In this document: positions 7,251 to 8,114 of the stretch, one piece after another
Position numbering within the stretch: position 1 is the first letter of the stretch
How the letters are laid out: each line of letters starts with the position of its first letter
Assembly: GCA_016934095.1 (NCBI GenBank)
Contig: JAFGTO010000365.1
Location: 1 to 8,114 of the forward strand
DNA: 8,114 bases
Direction: 5' to 3'
From: Candidatus Glassiibacteriota bacterium
Lineage (GTDB): Bacteria > Gemmatimonadota > Glassbacteria > GWA2-58-10
Position numbers and translations under genes: made by a program
Notes under the pieces: model-generated
The model's database searches: none
Told to the model about the DNA's origin: nothing
The model's input: only the letters and a program-made list of their open reading frames with translations

Positions 7251-8114
7251 TCAGTACCCAGCCCGGTCATCACCGGTACTTTCCGCAGCAGGCGGCGCCG
7301 GTTCTACCCGGTGTTTTACCTTGACGGCAAGCCAGCCTAGCAGGTTGAACATCCCTACCGAGATCGGGATAAAAAAGAAGGGGGTCACCATGTCCCTCTG
7401 ACGGAAAGCGGCTCCTTCATTGCCGGTGAATATGGCCAGGGCCGAGATGAACACCAGGATATAAACCAGGACAATCCCCGATTCCCGGTAATGATGCCTT
7501 ACCAGGTGCAGTACCCCGGCTGGAAGGCAGAAAAGCAGCAGGGCGTACCAGATGACCATCTGCGGCGCTACCGGTGCCTGGCTCGCTTTGATCCGGATGA
7601 ACGGGTTGGGCACACAGAGGTAATAGTATAGAGCCTTGCAGAAAGAAATCGTCATTTCCCCGGGGGTAATCATTCCGCCGCTGATCTTGTTTGGCCCGAA
7701 CCGCTCCGGGATAAACTTGTAGTAAGATCCGCCGGTGGTGATATATCCCATCTGGGCAGCTATTACCATGTTCTGGAACTCCTGGTAAAGGGGCTTGATA
7801 CGCGAGTGCCCGGCCGCCAGGCAGGCCGCCGCCAGGCCGGCCGCCAGCAGCAGCCCGTACGCCTTGCGGCGGGGCAGGAAAAAGATCAGCGACAGCGAGA
7901 TGGTCAGCAGCATAAGGTAATGCGAGTTGACCCTGATCTCTTTCAACGGGTACCAGAGCAGGCAGACCGGGACCAGGTGCCACCATTTTTTCCTCTTGAT
8001 CAGCTCCACGAACAGGTAGATAACCAGCGAGACATACAGGGCCAGGCTGGTCTCTTTGAGCAGGGTGACCGACCAGAGGATCAGCGAGGGCCAGAACAGG
8101 CAGAAAGCCATGGC
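7251..8114 (-). CDS. Polytopic membrane protein, glycan polymerase- or glycosyltransferase-like (N-terminus beyond window end)
   Basis: The frame is open to the right edge. The ATG at 8111 is probably internal, because the codon before it is a sense codon and the sequence starts within a helix. About eight hydrophobic segments are visible. The edge segment has PSLILWSVTLLKE, a motif I associate with predicted envelope polysaccharide or lipid-glycosyltransferase membrane proteins. A long extracytoplasmic loop follows, including YYKFIPERFGPNKISGGM, and near the end GNEGAAFRQRDMVTPFFF, a basic motif before the last helices of many O-antigen-type membrane proteins. The soluble tail is proline-rich. 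It is convergent with the glycosyltransferase gene, and the 40-bp gap (7211-7250) shows no clear terminator. A role in surface glycan synthesis is inferred from build and neighbours, not from a diagnostic motif. Confidence 0.75.
   Translation of the reverse strand, partial: AMAFCLFWPSLILWSVTLLKETSLALYVSLVIYLFVELIKRKKWWHLVPVCLLWYPLKEIRVNSHYLMLLTISLSLIFFLPRRKAYGLLLAAGLAAACLAAGHSRIKPLYQEFQNMVIAAQMGYITTGGSYYKFIPERFGPNKISGGMITPGEMTISFCKALYYYLCVPNPFIRIKASQAPVAPQMVIWYALLLFCLPAGVLHLVRHHYRESGIVLVYILVFISALAIFTGNEGAAFRQRDMVTPFFFIPISVGMFNLLGWLAVKVKHRVEPAPPAAESTGDDRAGY

Noticed and set aside
7253..7280. Possible hairpin (AGTACC/GGTACT with an inner CCGGT/ACCGG) between the convergent genes
   Set aside because: The two stems compete, are short, lie within the coding end of the right-hand gene and have no following T-run, so they are not a credible terminator.

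Overview
This looks like a piece of chromosome from an uncultivated, GC-rich bacterium. No 16S, tRNA or other marker gene is present, so the lineage cannot be named. Domain composition (a B12-type radical SAM protein, several unrelated polytopic glycosyltransferase-like membrane proteins, and a giant membrane-anchored beta-propeller ending in a formylglycine-generating-enzyme-like domain) resembles surface-glycan regions of environmental candidate-phylum genomes, but that is only an impression. There are no plasmid, phage, transposase, CRISPR or RNA genes.

Layout. On the minus strand at the left are a B12-binding radical SAM protein, cut by the window start just before its iron-sulfur cluster motif (1-537), and upstream of it a polytopic membrane protein of unrecognised family (606-1772). 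A non-coding stretch of about 430 bp (1773-2199) separates these from a divergent plus-strand pair. It contains a candidate promoter for each direction and a long imperfect inverted repeat (1898-1916 / 1971-1989). The plus-strand pair is a 1229-residue membrane-anchored propeller protein (2200-5889) and a GT39/PMT-type glycosyltransferase (5867-7210). They overlap by 23 bp, and a strong Shine-Dalgarno site for the second lies inside the first, so they are almost certainly co-translated. A fifth gene, convergent on the minus strand and open at the right edge (7251-8114), is another polytopic membrane protein.

How the genes may work together. Only the glycosyltransferase has a confidently named family. 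Together with two further polytopic proteins that have the general build of GT-C or polysaccharide-polymerase proteins, it suggests a locus that transfers sugars from polyprenyl-phosphate donors to an acceptor outside the cytoplasmic membrane. The propeller protein should hang from the same membrane face, and its tight coupling to the glycosyltransferase suggests a shared process. The radical SAM protein could modify a lipid or sugar, but its substrate cannot be read here.

The most unusual items are the propeller protein (recent 80-residue tandem duplication, degenerate C-terminal FGE-like domain) and the inverted repeat in the divergent promoter region.
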